Assembly: GCF_021800405.1 (NCBI RefSeq) | Contig: NZ_CP084550.1 | Location: 62,001-126,000, forward strand | Length of the DNA: 64,000 bases | Reading direction: 5' to 3' | Origin: Arthrobacter sp. FW306-07-I | Lineage (GTDB): Bacteria; Actinomycetota; Actinomycetes; Actinomycetales; Micrococcaceae | In this document: positions 8,047-15,905 of the stretch, in pieces | Numbering within the stretch: the first letter of the stretch is position 1 | Layout: each line of letters opens with the position of its first letter | The notes under the pieces: model-generated | What the model was told of the DNA's origin: nothing | Seen by the model: the letters and a program-made list of their open reading frames with translations, nothing else | Database searches by the model: none | Translations under genes and position numbers: made by a program

Positions 8047-9131
8047 AACTCCGGCTCGTTCGCCGACCTTTCCGGGCAGGGCCCCACCGACCCCCGCCGC
8101 ACCAGGGTGGCCGTGAACTGCGCGGGGGCGGCGGAAGGCAGCCCCTCCATCTGCCGAATCAGTGCCTTGGCTGCTGCCACCCCCATGTTGTAGACCGGTT
8201 GGGCGATGACGGTCAGAGGCGGGCTTGTGAGCCTGGTCCACGCAAAGTCGTCGTACATCAGGAATGACACGTCGCCCGGAATGGACAGGCACAGTTCCTG
8301 GATGGCCTCCACCACGCTCAGGGCGATCAGACCGTCGGACGCCACCACGGCGGTGGCCCGGTCCGGCCCCCGCAGCACCTCACGCGTAATGCTCCGAATG
8401 GAGTCTTCGTCGCCTGCATTCAGCCGGACCAGGTCCTCCGGAAAATCCAGCCCGGAGTCAAGGTAAGCCTCCCGCATGCCCTCGATGCGGTCAGCGATCT
8501 GGGAAGACCCAAGCGCCATCCCGGCCGTGTAGGGAGCGTCTGTCGTCAGCGTTGAAATAAAGGCGATGCGGCGGTGCCCCGCATCCAGCAGGTACTGGGT
8601 GGCTTCCCGGGAAATCCGTGCCATGTCCACGGCCATGGTCTCCACCGGCATGTCACCGGCCGTGCGGTCAATGAAGACCAAGGGCCGTCCCGACCGGTGC
8701 ACTTCCTGGAGGTGTCCGGTGTCCACCGATGACGCAGGAGCGACGATGAGACCGTCCACGCGCTTGTCCAGCAGGACCCGGACCGCATCCACTTCGGCAG
8801 CCCGGTCCTCGTCCGTGTTGACCAGGATGACGTTGTAGCCGGCCTTCTTTGCGGTGTCCGTGATTCCCCGCGTGGCCAAGCCAAAGTGCGGGTTTTCGAT
8901 ATCACCCACAACCACCCCGATGGTGTGTGACTTCCCGGTGTTCATGCTGCGGGCAAGCTCATTAGGCCGGTAGGCAAGCGCCTCGGCAGCAGCGAGGACG
9001 CGTTCGCGGACATCCTCGCTGACGGCCCCGTAATTCCCTAGTGCCCGCGCGGCCTGGGCCTTGGAAACCTGGGCAGCCTTGGCGACGTCGGCAACGGTGA
9101 CGTCCCGCCGTCGTGCTCCTTCAGCCTTCAT
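8028..9131 (-). CDS. LacI-family regulator of the adjacent ABC transporter operon
   Basis: The 367-residue protein has an N-terminal helix-turn-helix (TVADVAKAAQVSKAQAARAL), the YRPNELARSM hinge and a ribose-binding-protein-like domain (DIENPHFGLA, GHRRIAFIST, LMYDDFAWTR). ATG 9131 has AAAGG five bases upstream; the GTG at 9137 is too close to it. It is divergent from a polar amino-acid-type ABC operon. Twin TGAGnCCGGnCTCA sites lie in the shared control region and overlap a candidate promoter for this gene too (TTGAGA, ATAGAA), so autoregulation is likely. LacI control of such a transporter is uncommon and suggests that the ligand is sugar-related. Confidence 0.92.
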   Translation of the reverse strand: MKAEGARRRDVTVADVAKAAQVSKAQAARALGNYGAVSEDVRERVLAAAEALAYRPNELARSMNTGKSHTIGVVVGDIENPHFGLATRGITDTAKKAGYNVILVNTDEDRAAEVDAVRVLLDKRVDGLIVAPASSVDTGHLQEVHRSGRPLVFIDRTAGDMPVETMAVDMARISREATQYLLDAGHRRIAFISTLTTDAPYTAGMALGSSQIADRIEGMREAYLDSGLDFPEDLVRLNAGDEDSIRSITREVLRGPDRATAVVASDGLIALSVVEAIQELCLSIPGDVSFLMYDDFAWTRLTSPPLTVIAQPVYNMGVAAAKALIRQMEGLPSAAPAQFTATLVRRGSVGPCPERSANEPELEAVDR

Positions 9132-9151
9132 CTTCACCTTTCGAGGGGCTG

Positions 9152-9180
9152 TTGACGGCCCCTGTGACTTCAGCTACATT
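9152..9180 (+). promoter_or_regulatory. Promoter of the polar amino-acid-type ABC operon
   Basis: TTGACG (9152-9157) and TACATT (9175-9180) are spaced by exactly 17 bases. Initiation at about 9187 would place both operators inside the first 50 transcribed bases. Confidence 0.62.
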
Positions 9181-9194
9181 TCTATCCATCGATG

Positions 9195-9233
9195 TGAGTC
9201 CGGTCTCAATCCTAGGGTGTGAGACCGGACTCA
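9195..9233. promoter_or_regulatory. Twin LacI-type operators in inverted orientation
   Basis: TGAGTCCGGTCTCA (9195-9208) and its exact complement TGAGACCGGACTCA (9220-9233) are each near-palindromic around CCGG. Their centres are 25 bp apart. The pair could let a LacI-family tetramer or two dimers bind the same face. The site also forms a perfect 14-bp stem in RNA. Confidence 0.8.
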
Positions 9234-9303
9234 ACAAGAGCATCGGCGACTTTCTTCGGCGGCCCTGACAGCACCGCCTCCCTCCCAACGATTGGACAAC
9301 GCT

Positions 9304-10167
9304 GTGAAGAAAAAGAACCTCCGCCCGGCCGGATTTGCCGCCGCCGCACTTGCAGCGGTACTGGCACTTTCCGGCTGCAGCTCCACCTCCGCAGCTTCCA
9401 CTACGGAAAACAACCCCTACGGCCTGATCCAGCCTGGTACCATCCGCGTTGCCAGCCTGGGCGACTCCAAGCCCTACACCTTCGCCGACGCTTCCGGTAA
9501 CTTCACCGGCTTCGACGTGGAACTGTTCAAGGATGTGGCCCACCGGGCCGGTGTGGACAACGTGGTCTTCACCGGACAGGACTTCTCCGGCCTCCTTGCC
9601 GCAGTTGCCAACGGGCAGTTCGACGCCGGCGTGGCCGCGATCGGCATCACGGACAAGCGCAAGGAAACCGTGGACTTCTCCGACGGCTACCTGGCCGGCT
9701 ACCTGACGGTGATCACCACCAAGAATTCCGGCATCACCGGTGTGGACGGCCTGGCCGGCAAACGCCTGGGCGTGGTGCAGGGCACGCTGCAGGAAGCCTA
9801 CGCGGTGAAGAACTTCACCTCTGCCAGCCTGGTGCGGTTCCCGGACAACAACACCGCCATTGCCGCAGTGAACAGCGGCACGGTGGATGCACACTTCCTG
9901 GATTACGAGGCAGCGAAAGCCTACGAGGAACAGCACGGCCTGGTCAGCGCCGCGGACATTCCGTCCTTCGACGCCCCGGCCGGGTTCGCCGTGGCCAAGG
10001 GCAAGACCGCTTTCAAGGAAGCCCTGAACAAGGGACTGGCAGCTGCGATGGAGGACGGGACCTGGAAAAAGCTCTACCAGAAGTGGTTCCCGGGCTCCCC
10101 GATGCCCGAGCAGTACCTGCCCAAGGCCGAACAGGGCGCCTCCGCGTCGCCCACGCCGAGCAAGTAG
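9304..10167 (+). CDS. Polar amino-acid-type ABC transporter substrate-binding lipoprotein
   Basis: The 287-residue protein belongs to the family 3 solute-binding proteins (GlnH/ArtJ type): [12 protein letters not shown] near the start of the mature part, [21 protein letters not shown] and [15 protein letters not shown] 9304 gives MKKKNLRP, a hydrophobic core and the lipobox LSGC (Cys about 25); a TTG four codons earlier is possible. It is lipid-anchored outside the membrane and delivers a polar or charged compound to the permease. The nearby oxidoreductases suggest an unusual amino compound such as an amino sugar or opine; that is inference. Confidence 0.9.
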   Translation: MKKKNLRPAGFAAAALAAVLALSGCSSTSAASTTENNPYGLIQPGTIRVASLGDSKPYTFADASGNFTGFDVELFKDVAHRAGVDNVVFTGQDFSGLLAAVANGQFDAGVAAIGITDKRKETVDFSDGYLAGYLTVITTKNSGITGVDGLAGKRLGVVQGTLQEAYAVKNFTSASLVRFPDNNTAIAAVNSGTVDAHFLDYEAAKAYEEQHGLVSAADIPSFDAPAGFAVAKGKTAFKEALNKGLAAAMEDGTWKKLYQKWFPGSPMPEQYLPKAEQGASASPTPSK

Positions 10168-10213
10168 GCAAGTAAGCACATAGGCGCCGGAGCCAGCAAG
10201 GCTTCAGCACATT

Positions 10214-10246
10214 GCCGGGCGGGCTGCAGCCCGCGGCGCGCCCGGC
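10214..10246 (+). promoter_or_regulatory. GC-rich hairpin between binding-protein and permease genes
   Basis: A perfect 16-bp palindrome GCGGGCTGCAGCCCGC (10219-10234) is nested in a GCCGGGC / GCCCGGC stem, in the 110-base gap inside the operon. There is no T tract. Such hairpins after binding-protein genes commonly protect the upstream mRNA or attenuate read-through, which would give more binding protein than permease. Confidence 0.5.
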
Positions 10247-10277
10247 ACCTTCACCCAATCAACGTCTGAGAGCAATC

Positions 10278-11066
10278 ATGGACTGGTTCAACACCATCAT
10301 CCGAACTTTCTTTGACTTCGGCGCTATGGCCGAGGTCCTGCCCCAACTGCTGGCGGTCGGCCTGCTGAACACGCTGATCATTTCCATTGCCGCCACCGTC
10401 CTTGGCACGGTGCTGGGAATGGTGGTGGCCGTCATGGGCATCTCACCGTCCAAGTGGCTGCGCATCCCGGCCCGGATCTACACCGACCTGTTCCGTGGCC
10501 TGCCGGCCATCCTGACCATCCTGCTGATCGGCCAGGGCTTCGCACGCCTGAGCCAGTCGATCTTCGGCCCGTCCCCCTACCCACTCGGCATCATCGCGCT
10601 TAGCCTGATCGCCAGCGCCTACATCGGCGAAATCTTCCGCGCCGGCATCCTTAGCGTGGACAAGGGCCAGGGCGAGGCCTGCCGCGCCCTGGGCATGAGC
10701 TACGCCAAGTCCATGGCCCTGGTGGTGGTCCCGCAGGGCGTCCGCCGGGTCCTCCCGGCCCTGGTGAACCAGTTCATCGCCATCGTCAAGGACTCCTCCC
10801 TGGTCTACTTCCTGGGCCTGCTGGTCAGCGAACGCGAACTGTTCCGCGTGGGCCAGGACGCCGCCGTGCTCTCCGGCAACCTCTCACCCCTGGTCGCCGC
10901 GGGCCTGTTCTACCTGGTGATCACCGTCCCGCTGACCCACCTGGTCAACTACTTCGACAACAAGTTCCGCACCGGCCGCCGCCGCCCCGTACCGCCCACC
11001 AGCGGGCTGAAGGAAGTCAAGGAACTCGCCTCCGCTTCGCCGCTCACCACCGGGAGCAACACATGA
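10278..11066 (+). CDS. Polar amino-acid ABC transporter permease
   Basis: The 262-residue protein has several membrane segments and the HisMQ-type permease signature (SAYIGEIFRAGILSVDKGQ, then GEACRALGMS and the VVVPQGVRRVLP loop that docks to the ATPase). ATG 10278 is chosen over the upstream frame because MDWFNTII leads straight into the first hydrophobic segment. The stop overlaps the ATPase start (ATGA), so the two are coupled. With one permease gene, the channel is probably a homodimer. Confidence 0.93.
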   Translation: MDWFNTIIRTFFDFGAMAEVLPQLLAVGLLNTLIISIAATVLGTVLGMVVAVMGISPSKWLRIPARIYTDLFRGLPAILTILLIGQGFARLSQSIFGPSPYPLGIIALSLIASAYIGEIFRAGILSVDKGQGEACRALGMSYAKSMALVVVPQGVRRVLPALVNQFIAIVKDSSLVYFLGLLVSERELFRVGQDAAVLSGNLSPLVAAGLFYLVITVPLTHLVNYFDNKFRTGRRRPVPPTSGLKEVKELASASPLTTGSNT

Positions 11067-11839
11067 CCACCCCCACCAAAGACACCACCAGCGGCCAGGA
11101 AGCCCCAACGTTCCACGGCTCGTCCCTGGAACTGCGCAACCTGACCATGGCCTACGGCGACATCGAGGTCCTGCGCAACGTCAGCCTCACGGTCGCCCCG
11201 GGCACCACCACCTGCATCATCGGCCCCTCCGGCTCCGGCAAGTCCACCCTGCTGCGCGGCATCAACCGGCTCCACGAGCCCAAAGGCGGCGATGTGCTCC
11301 TGGCCGGAGACAGCACCCTGGGCAGCAACCCGGACACGCTGCGCACCCGGATCGGCATGGTCTTCCAGCACTTCAACCTCTTCCCGGACCACACCGCCGA
11401 AGAAAACGTGGCCCTGGCACTCTGGGCCGTCAAGGGGATGCCCAAAGCCCAGGCCATGGCCAAAGCCCGCCAGCGCCTTGCCGAGGTAGGTCTCGCCGAA
11501 CGCGCCGACCACCGCCCCCGCGACCTCTCCGGCGGCCAGCAGCAGCGCGTCGCCATCACCCGGGCCCTGGCCATGGAACCCGAAGTCATGCTCTTCGACG
11601 AAGCCACCAGTGCCCTGGACCCCGAACTGGTCAAAGGCGTCCTGAGCCTCATGGCCGGCCTGGGCCGCCGCGGCATGACCATGCTCGTGGTCACCCACGA
11701 AATGGGATTCGCCCGCAAAGTCGCAGACCAGGTGGTCTTCATGGATGAAGGCGAAGTGGTCGAAGCAGGAACTCCCACCCAACTTTTCGACAACCCCCGC
11801 AGCGAACGCCTCCAACGCTTCCTCTCCGAGGTGCTCTGA
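11063..11839 (+). CDS. Polar amino-acid ABC transporter ATP-binding protein
   Basis: The 258-residue ATPase has Walker A GPSGSGKS (residues about 54-61), a Q-loop at VFQHFNLFPDHT, the ABC signature LSGGQQ (155-160), Walker B VMLFDE (175-180) and a switch His in VVTHEMGFA. It is of the GlnQ/HisP class and powers uptake through the adjacent permease. Its ATG overlaps the permease stop, and its TGA overlaps the next start (TGATG), so the whole run is translated as one unit. Confidence 0.95.
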   Translation: MTTPTKDTTSGQEAPTFHGSSLELRNLTMAYGDIEVLRNVSLTVAPGTTTCIIGPSGSGKSTLLRGINRLHEPKGGDVLLAGDSTLGSNPDTLRTRIGMVFQHFNLFPDHTAEENVALALWAVKGMPKAQAMAKARQRLAEVGLAERADHRPRDLSGGQQQRVAITRALAMEPEVMLFDEATSALDPELVKGVLSLMAGLGRRGMTMLVVTHEMGFARKVADQVVFMDEGEVVEAGTPTQLFDNPRSERLQRFLSEVL

Positions 11840-12882
11840 TGCGCACTGTTGCAGCGGCACCCATCCGGACCGCCGTCGTCGGCTTTGGGATCTCCGGCAA
11901 GGTGTTCCACGCGCCGCTGATTGCGGCCAACCCGGATTTCTCGCTTGACGTGATCGTGACGGCGCAGCCGGAACGGGCTGCGGAGGCGGCACGCCTCTAC
12001 CCGCAGGCACGGATTGTCGGAACCCCGGAGGAGCTCTTCGTCCTGTCCGCCGACCTGGATTTGGTCATCCTGGGCACCCCGCCGCACACCCACTTCGGGC
12101 TGGCGGCAGCGGCCATCGCCCACGGCCTGCACGTGGTGGTGGACAAGCCTTTCGTGCCCACGTCCGCCTTGGGGGAGGAACTGATCAGCAGGGCGGACGA
12201 CGCCGGGGTGCGGCTTACGGTGTTCCAGAACCGCCGGTGGGACGCGGACTTCCTGACCCTCCGGAAGGTCCTGGCCTCCGGAGCGCTGGGTCAGGTCAGC
12301 AGCTTCGAGTCACGTTTCGAATGGTGGCGGCCGGAAGGCTTTGGAAATTGGCGGGACACGGTATCCCTGGCCGAAGGCGGCGGGATCCTCCACGACCTGG
12401 GCGCCCACCTGATCGACCAGGCCATCCAGCTGTTCGGCCCGGTGGATCAGAGCTACGGCGAGACCGCCAACCGCGGCCCGCATCCGGACGCAGCCGACAC
12501 TGAGGCTTTCGTGTCCCTGCTGCACGCATCCGGCGTCCGCTCACGCCTGTGGATGAACGGCATGGCTGCCCAGGCGGGCGCCCGCTTCCACATCCTTGGC
12601 TCGCAGGCCGCCTACACCAAATGGGGACTCGACGGGCAGGAACCTGCCCTCGCAGCGGGGATCCCGCCGTCGGACCCGGCCTATGGCATCGATCCCCAGG
12701 AGCGTTGGGGGCTCTTGGGGGTCGATGGAGCAACGCGTCCCGTTCCTGCCGAGCGCGGCGACTACCCGCAGTTCTACGTGCAGCTGGCCGCCGCCCTTCG
12801 CGGGAACGGACCGCTGCCGGTGGATCCCGCCGGTCCGCTCGAAGTCCTGAAGGTCATCGAGGGCATCCACGCCCTGGCCTGA
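11839..12882 (+). CDS. Gfo/Idh/MocA-family oxidoreductase (YdgJ/scyllo-inositol dehydrogenase-like)
   Basis: The 347-residue protein begins with a Rossmann fold whose GFGISGKVFHAPLI motif is typical of the YdgJ/IolW branch. The family DKPFV (EKP-type) catalytic Lys motif and a GGGILHDLGAHLIDQ helix follow. Members reduce or oxidise sugars, inositols or their amino derivatives with NAD(P). Its start overlaps the ABC ATPase stop by one base, so it very probably acts on the imported compound. Together with a LacI regulator this favours a sugar-like or amino-sugar-like substrate. Confidence 0.85.
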   Translation: MRTVAAAPIRTAVVGFGISGKVFHAPLIAANPDFSLDVIVTAQPERAAEAARLYPQARIVGTPEELFVLSADLDLVILGTPPHTHFGLAAAAIAHGLHVVVDKPFVPTSALGEELISRADDAGVRLTVFQNRRWDADFLTLRKVLASGALGQVSSFESRFEWWRPEGFGNWRDTVSLAEGGGILHDLGAHLIDQAIQLFGPVDQSYGETANRGPHPDAADTEAFVSLLHASGVRSRLWMNGMAAQAGARFHILGSQAAYTKWGLDGQEPALAAGIPPSDPAYGIDPQERWGLLGVDGATRPVPAERGDYPQFYVQLAAALRGNGPLPVDPAGPLEVLKVIEGIHALA

Positions 12883-12955
12883 CTGCCCGCGCTCTGTTCC
12901 GTTGACGCACCGTTCGCGTCCATCCCAACCACGAATTCCACAGAAAGGGACACCA

Positions 12956-14077
12956 ATGTCCTCTGCTCCAGCTTCCAAGCGCGTCGCGATCATCGGCGGC
13001 GGCATCCTGGGCGTTTCCACTGCCGTGCACCTGCTCCGCGAAGGCGCCTCCGTGATCCTGCTGACCGAGCGCGGACTCGCCAGCGAAGCCAGCGGCCGCT
13101 CGCTGTCCTGGCTCAACTCCGCCGGCGAACGGTCCACCCCGTACCACCAGCTGCGCGTTGCCGGCGTGGACCGCTACCGCACCCTCTTCGCCTCGGACCC
13201 CAAGCGGGAGTGGCTCCAGTTCGGCGGCGGCCTCATGTGGAACGCGGCCGGCCAGGCCGACGCCACGGAGGCGCGGCATGCCTACGAGAAGTCCATCGGC
13301 TATGACTCGAAGCTGCTTGCCCCGGAGGAGATCGCCTCGGCTACCCCCGGCGTCGATTCCAGCGCCGTGACGGACAAGGCCATCTTCAACCCCGGCGAAG
13401 GCTGGGTGAGCCTGCCGGACCTGATCGACTTCCTGATGGAGGAGTTCCACGCCCGCGGCGGCGAGCTGGTGCTCAACGCCGGCAAGGCCTCCGTCATGGT
13501 GGAGGGTGGCAGGACCGCCGGGGTGGAAACCGCGGCGGGCGGGACGTACCCGGCCGACGCCGTCCTGGTGGCCTGCGGCGCAGCGACGCCCGCCGTCGTC
13601 GAACCCCTGGGTGTGCACATTCCCAACGGTTCGCCCGTCTCCATGCTGGTGGTGACCAAGCAGGTGCAGCACGAGGTCACCGCCGTGATGAACACCCCCC
13701 GCGCCGCGCTGCGGCCCAACCCGGGCGGCACGTTCGCCCTGGACCACGACTGGTACGAGGAGCACATCACTGAGCACGCAGACGGCTCCTTCACCATTCC
13801 GGACGACGTGGTGCAGGAACTGGCCGACGAGGCCTCCAAGCTGGTGGCCGGCAACCCGGAACTCAAGCCGGCCTCCTGGAAGATGGGGTACAAGCCGATC
13901 CCGGGCGACGGCGAGCCGGTCCTGGGCGAACTGGGCCAGGTACCGGGCTGCTTCGTCGCCTTTACGCACTCCGGTGCCACCTTGGGACTCATCGCCGGCG
14001 AACTGCTGGCCGGTGAGATCCTGACGGGCAGGAAGCACCCCATGCTGGCGACGTTCCGGCCCGGCCGCTTCTCCTAG
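12956..14077 (+). CDS. FAD-dependent oxidoreductase (D-amino-acid/glycine oxidase-like, DAO)
   Basis: The 373-residue protein has an N-terminal dinucleotide-binding motif (IIGGGILGVSTAVHLLREG), the SGRSLSWLNSAG segment and a C-terminal second FAD-contact region (FVAFTHSGATLGLIAGELLAGE). The DAO family oxidatively cleaves C-N bonds of amino acids or secondary amines. ATG 12956 follows GAAAGGGA; an upstream in-frame start adds residues lacking homology. It is 73 bases after the Gfo/Idh gene and ends the operon at a terminator. Import, dehydrogenation and amine oxidation of one N-containing compound is a plausible pathway, not proven. Confidence 0.86.
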   Translation: MSSAPASKRVAIIGGGILGVSTAVHLLREGASVILLTERGLASEASGRSLSWLNSAGERSTPYHQLRVAGVDRYRTLFASDPKREWLQFGGGLMWNAAGQADATEARHAYEKSIGYDSKLLAPEEIASATPGVDSSAVTDKAIFNPGEGWVSLPDLIDFLMEEFHARGGELVLNAGKASVMVEGGRTAGVETAAGGTYPADAVLVACGAATPAVVEPLGVHIPNGSPVSMLVVTKQVQHEVTAVMNTPRAALRPNPGGTFALDHDWYEEHITEHADGSFTIPDDVVQELADEASKLVAGNPELKPASWKMGYKPIPGDGEPVLGELGQVPGCFVAFTHSGATLGLIAGELLAGEILTGRKHPMLATFRPGRFS

Positions 14078-14093
14078 GCACGCCTGGAAAAAC

Positions 14094-14124
14094 GAGGCGG
14101 GGCGGCAGTCTGCAGCCCCGCCTC
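14094..14124. terminator. Terminator hairpin shared by convergent genes
   Basis: A 10-bp perfect stem GAGGCGGGGC / GCCCCGCCTC with an 11-base loop, preceded by AAAA on the plus side. It lies between the ends of the FAD oxidase and SulP genes and has U-runs possible on the minus transcript. Confidence 0.7.
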
Positions 14125-14151
14125 TTCCGCATGCCGGGGGTGAGGTTCCGC

Positions 14152-15651
14152 TCAGGCGCCCAGGTGTCCCGTGAGGCGTCGGTGGAAGCCGGTGCTGCGT
14201 TCGTCGAGGCCTTCGATCGCCACCGTGGCTCCGTGGTCCCCGTACTTGGTTTCGATGGAGTCGAGCGCGGCGACGGTTGAGGCGTCCCAGATCTGCGCGC
14301 GGCTGAGGTCGATGGTCACCGAGGCGGGATCGTCGGCGTACGCGAACTGCTCCACCAGGTCATTGCTGCTTCCGAAGAACAGCGGCCCCACCACGTCGTA
14401 GCGGACGGTTCCACCGTCGTCCGCCAGGGTCCGATCCACCGTGATGACGTGGGCCACCCGGCGGGCGAACAGCACCATCGCCAGGATGACGCCCACCAGC
14501 ACACCGTATGCCAGGTTCCCCGTGAAGACCACGACGGCGACGGTGACCACCATGACCAGCGTCTCGGGCACCGGCATCCGCTTCAGGGTGGACGGCTTCA
14601 CGCTGTGCCAGTCGACGGTGGTCACGGCAACCACCATCATCACCGCGGCAAGGGCCACCATGGGAATCTGGCCCATGATCGAGCTGAGCCCGGTCACCAG
14701 TGCCAGCAGGAACAGCCCGGCCACGAGTGTCGAAATGCGGGTGCGGGCCTGGCCGGTCTTCACGTTGAGGACGGTCTGCCCGATCATGGCGCAGCCGGCG
14801 ATGCCCCCATAGAAGCCGGCAAGGATGTTCGAGACGCCCAGTGCCCAGGACTCGCGGCCCTTGTGCGAAGGGGTCTCTGTGATGTCGTCCACGAGCTTCG
14901 CCGTGAGGAGGGTTTCCATGAGTCCGACGAAGGCCACGCTCAGCGCCGTGGGCAGGACCAGCTGGAAGGTCTCAAGGTTTACCGGAAAAAGGAATGCCGT
15001 GAACCCGGGCAGCTTGCCCGTGAGCGGGCCTTCGTCCGAGACGTTCGGCACGGTCAGTCCGGCGATGATGACGATTGCGGTGACGACGACGATGGCCACC
15101 AGGGGCGACGGGACCACCTTGGTGAACCGGGGCAGGATGAAGATGATGGCGAACGTCAGGGCGAACAGGGCGTAGGCGAGCCAGGGGACGTTGAGGACAT
15201 GGGGCACCTGCGCCATGAAGATCAGCACGCCCAGGGCGTTGACGAACCCGATCATCACCGACCGTGGAATGAACCGCATCAGCCTCGCCAGCCCGGCCAG
15301 GCCAAAGACAACCTGGATCACGCCGGCAAGGAGCACTGTGGGCAGGACGTACTCGACGCCGTGCCCGTGGACCAGCGGAGCGATCACCAGGGCGACGGAA
15401 CCGGCGGCCGCGGTCACCACACCAGGGCGTCCGCCCAGGATGGACATGGCCAGGGCCAGCACGATCGAGGCGACAAGGCTCACCATGGGATCGACACCGG
15501 CCACGATCGAAAATGAAATGACTTCCGGAACCAGTGCGAGCGTGGTGACCATCCCGGCCAGGACCTCGCGGCTGAGCTGCCGCGGGGAACGCAGGGCGGT
15601 GAGGACTGTGATCGGTTGCCGAAGGGGACGGGTGCGGTCAGCGACGGCCAA
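14152..15651 (-). CDS. SulP-family inorganic anion transporter with STAS domain
   Basis: The protein is about 499 residues long. It has some ten or more membrane segments in the SLC26/SulP pattern (start SREVLAGMVTTLALVPE, then GGRPGVVTAAAGSVA and GLMETLLTAKLVDD). A cytoplasmic STAS domain (VGPLFFGSSNDLVEQF, TIDLSRAQIWDASTVAALD) fills the last ~100 residues. It probably exchanges or co-transports sulfate, bicarbonate or another anion. The start is uncertain: TTG 15651 has GGAG 8 bases upstream and gives a normal length. ATG 15735 is the alternative and would add 28 residues. Confidence 0.88.
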   Translation of the reverse strand: MAVADRTRPLRQPITVLTALRSPRQLSREVLAGMVTTLALVPEVISFSIVAGVDPMVSLVASIVLALAMSILGGRPGVVTAAAGSVALVIAPLVHGHGVEYVLPTVLLAGVIQVVFGLAGLARLMRFIPRSVMIGFVNALGVLIFMAQVPHVLNVPWLAYALFALTFAIIFILPRFTKVVPSPLVAIVVVTAIVIIAGLTVPNVSDEGPLTGKLPGFTAFLFPVNLETFQLVLPTALSVAFVGLMETLLTAKLVDDITETPSHKGRESWALGVSNILAGFYGGIAGCAMIGQTVLNVKTGQARTRISTLVAGLFLLALVTGLSSIMGQIPMVALAAVMMVVAVTTVDWHSVKPSTLKRMPVPETLVMVVTVAVVVFTGNLAYGVLVGVILAMVLFARRVAHVITVDRTLADDGGTVRYDVVGPLFFGSSNDLVEQFAYADDPASVTIDLSRAQIWDASTVAALDSIETKYGDHGATVAIEGLDERSTGFHRRLTGHLGA

Positions 15652-15905
15652 GGAGCGGCTCCAGGGGACTGGGCTCTGGGAGAGCGGTGTGCAAAGTTTC
15701 TGTGCGCCACGGTGCGCCGGGTCCCGCCCTGCCATGGAAGACAATGGGGGTGGAGGGAATGCGCCGGTGATATCGGCTGCGCATGCAACACTACCCCGGG
15801 GCCCTGAAGAGGCAGTAAGTATGGCTGATAAAATGACCGGGTTGCAGGGCGGCCTTGTGAAGCTGGGGCGAGCAGTGCCGTAACGAAGTAGGGGACCACA
15901 CAATC
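15652..15905. other. Divergent intergenic region, SulP and mannosyltransferase
   Basis: This 254-base gap must hold two outward promoters. The only hexamer I can point to is TAAAAT (15829-15834) as a possible -10 for the plus-strand gene, without a clear -35. No convincing small gene is seen. Confidence 0.3.

Noticed and set aside
14449..15516. Plus-strand frame rich in His, Gly and Asp inside the SulP gene
   Set aside because: Shadow of a membrane-protein gene; hydrophobic codons read in reverse give His/Asp/Gln-rich nonsense.
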